From: Nitrososphaera sp. UBA217
GTDB taxonomy: Archaea > Thermoproteota > Nitrososphaeria > Nitrososphaerales > Nitrososphaeraceae
Length of the DNA stretch: 5,128 nucleotides
Assembly (NCBI GenBank): GCA_002501845.1
Contig: DAOL01000042.1
Location: 694 to 5,821 of the forward strand
Reading direction: 5' to 3'
The notes beneath the pieces were generated by a model. That model saw only the letters and a program-made list of their open reading frames with translations. It did no database searches and was not told where the DNA came from. The position numbers and the translations under genes were made by a program. Positions 5,037 to 5,128 of the stretch are shown here, piece by piece (the stretch's first letter is position 1; every line of letters starts with the position of its first letter).

Positions 5037-5128
5037 TTATCTTGCGCGAACGGTTATGGGCTTAGCTACTTTTAGTTCCTGCTTCTTTGTTCTTGCCCTA
5101 AGCTTCGCCTTGTACTTTAGATTTCTCG
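5037..5128 (-). CDS. C-terminal end of an unidentified very basic protein (cut by window edge)
   Basis: A minus-strand frame is open from the right edge to a TAA at 5037-5039 and encodes 29 complete codons ending KKQELKVAKPITVRAR. Twelve of the 29 residues are lysine or arginine, which suggests an RNA-binding or ribosomal protein tail, but I cannot name the family. The stop is only 4 nt before the ATG of the PAC4-like gene, as expected for an upstream gene in the same operon. The other two minus-strand frames are closed by stops within this stretch. Confidence 0.5.
   Translation of the reverse strand, partial: RNLKYKAKLRARTKKQELKVAKPITVRAR

Noticed and set aside
1..5128. Search by eye for CRISPR repeats, insertion-sequence ends, toxin-antitoxin or defence genes and integration at the tRNA gene.
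   Set aside because: No regularly spaced repeats, transposase or integrase motifs, or second copy of the tRNA 3' end were seen; the region reads as ordinary core archaeal genes.

Overview
This window looks like a housekeeping stretch of an archaeal chromosome, most likely from an ammonia-oxidising Thaumarchaeota (Nitrososphaerota) relative. Support: an archaeal-type NMN adenylyltransferase and RNA 3'-phosphate cyclase, TATA-like boxes about 26-31 nt before several starts with no Shine-Dalgarno (leaderless pattern), a tRNA-Gly(UCC) gene with a bulge-helix-bulge intron and no encoded CCA, a UbiD-type decarboxylase as used in the archaeal mevalonate pathway, and a small protein resembling proteasome assembly chaperone 4. 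The lineage is inferred from these traits; no rRNA gene is present.

Layout. At the left edge lies the N-terminus of nadM (minus strand). It is divergent from rtcA (plus) across a 65-nt intergenic region with two TATA-like boxes; both genes appear to start with leaderless TTG codons. rtcA runs into a convergent four-helix CopD-like membrane protein gene, and their stop codons overlap. From a second divergent promoter region, a plus-strand gene encodes a membrane-anchored LEA2/WHy-like extracytoplasmic protein. It converges, with a 3-nt gap, on the minus-strand intron-containing tRNA-Gly(UCC) gene. The likely tRNA terminator (hairpin plus T run) lies inside the end of the LEA-like gene.

The right half is all minus strand. 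In transcription order from the right edge: the C-terminal end of an unidentified very basic protein, a PAC4-like gene (4-nt gap), ubiD (overlapping start), then after a 52-nt gap with its own TATA-like box a two-gene unit. That unit encodes a 109-aa helical protein of unknown function and, with no intervening base, a 186-aa protein with DUF218/YdcF-like features. The tRNA gene follows with its own promoter.

Functions are mostly basal: NAD synthesis, RNA end processing, isoprenoid precursor synthesis, glycine decoding and possibly proteasome assembly. There is no sign of mobile elements, CRISPR arrays or defence systems. No intergenic gap exceeds about 90 nt. The points most worth a second look are the paired leaderless TTG promoter, the 19-nt tRNA intron with an anticodon-stem mismatch, the terminator inside a coding sequence, the PAC4-like protein and the hairpin at the ubiD start.
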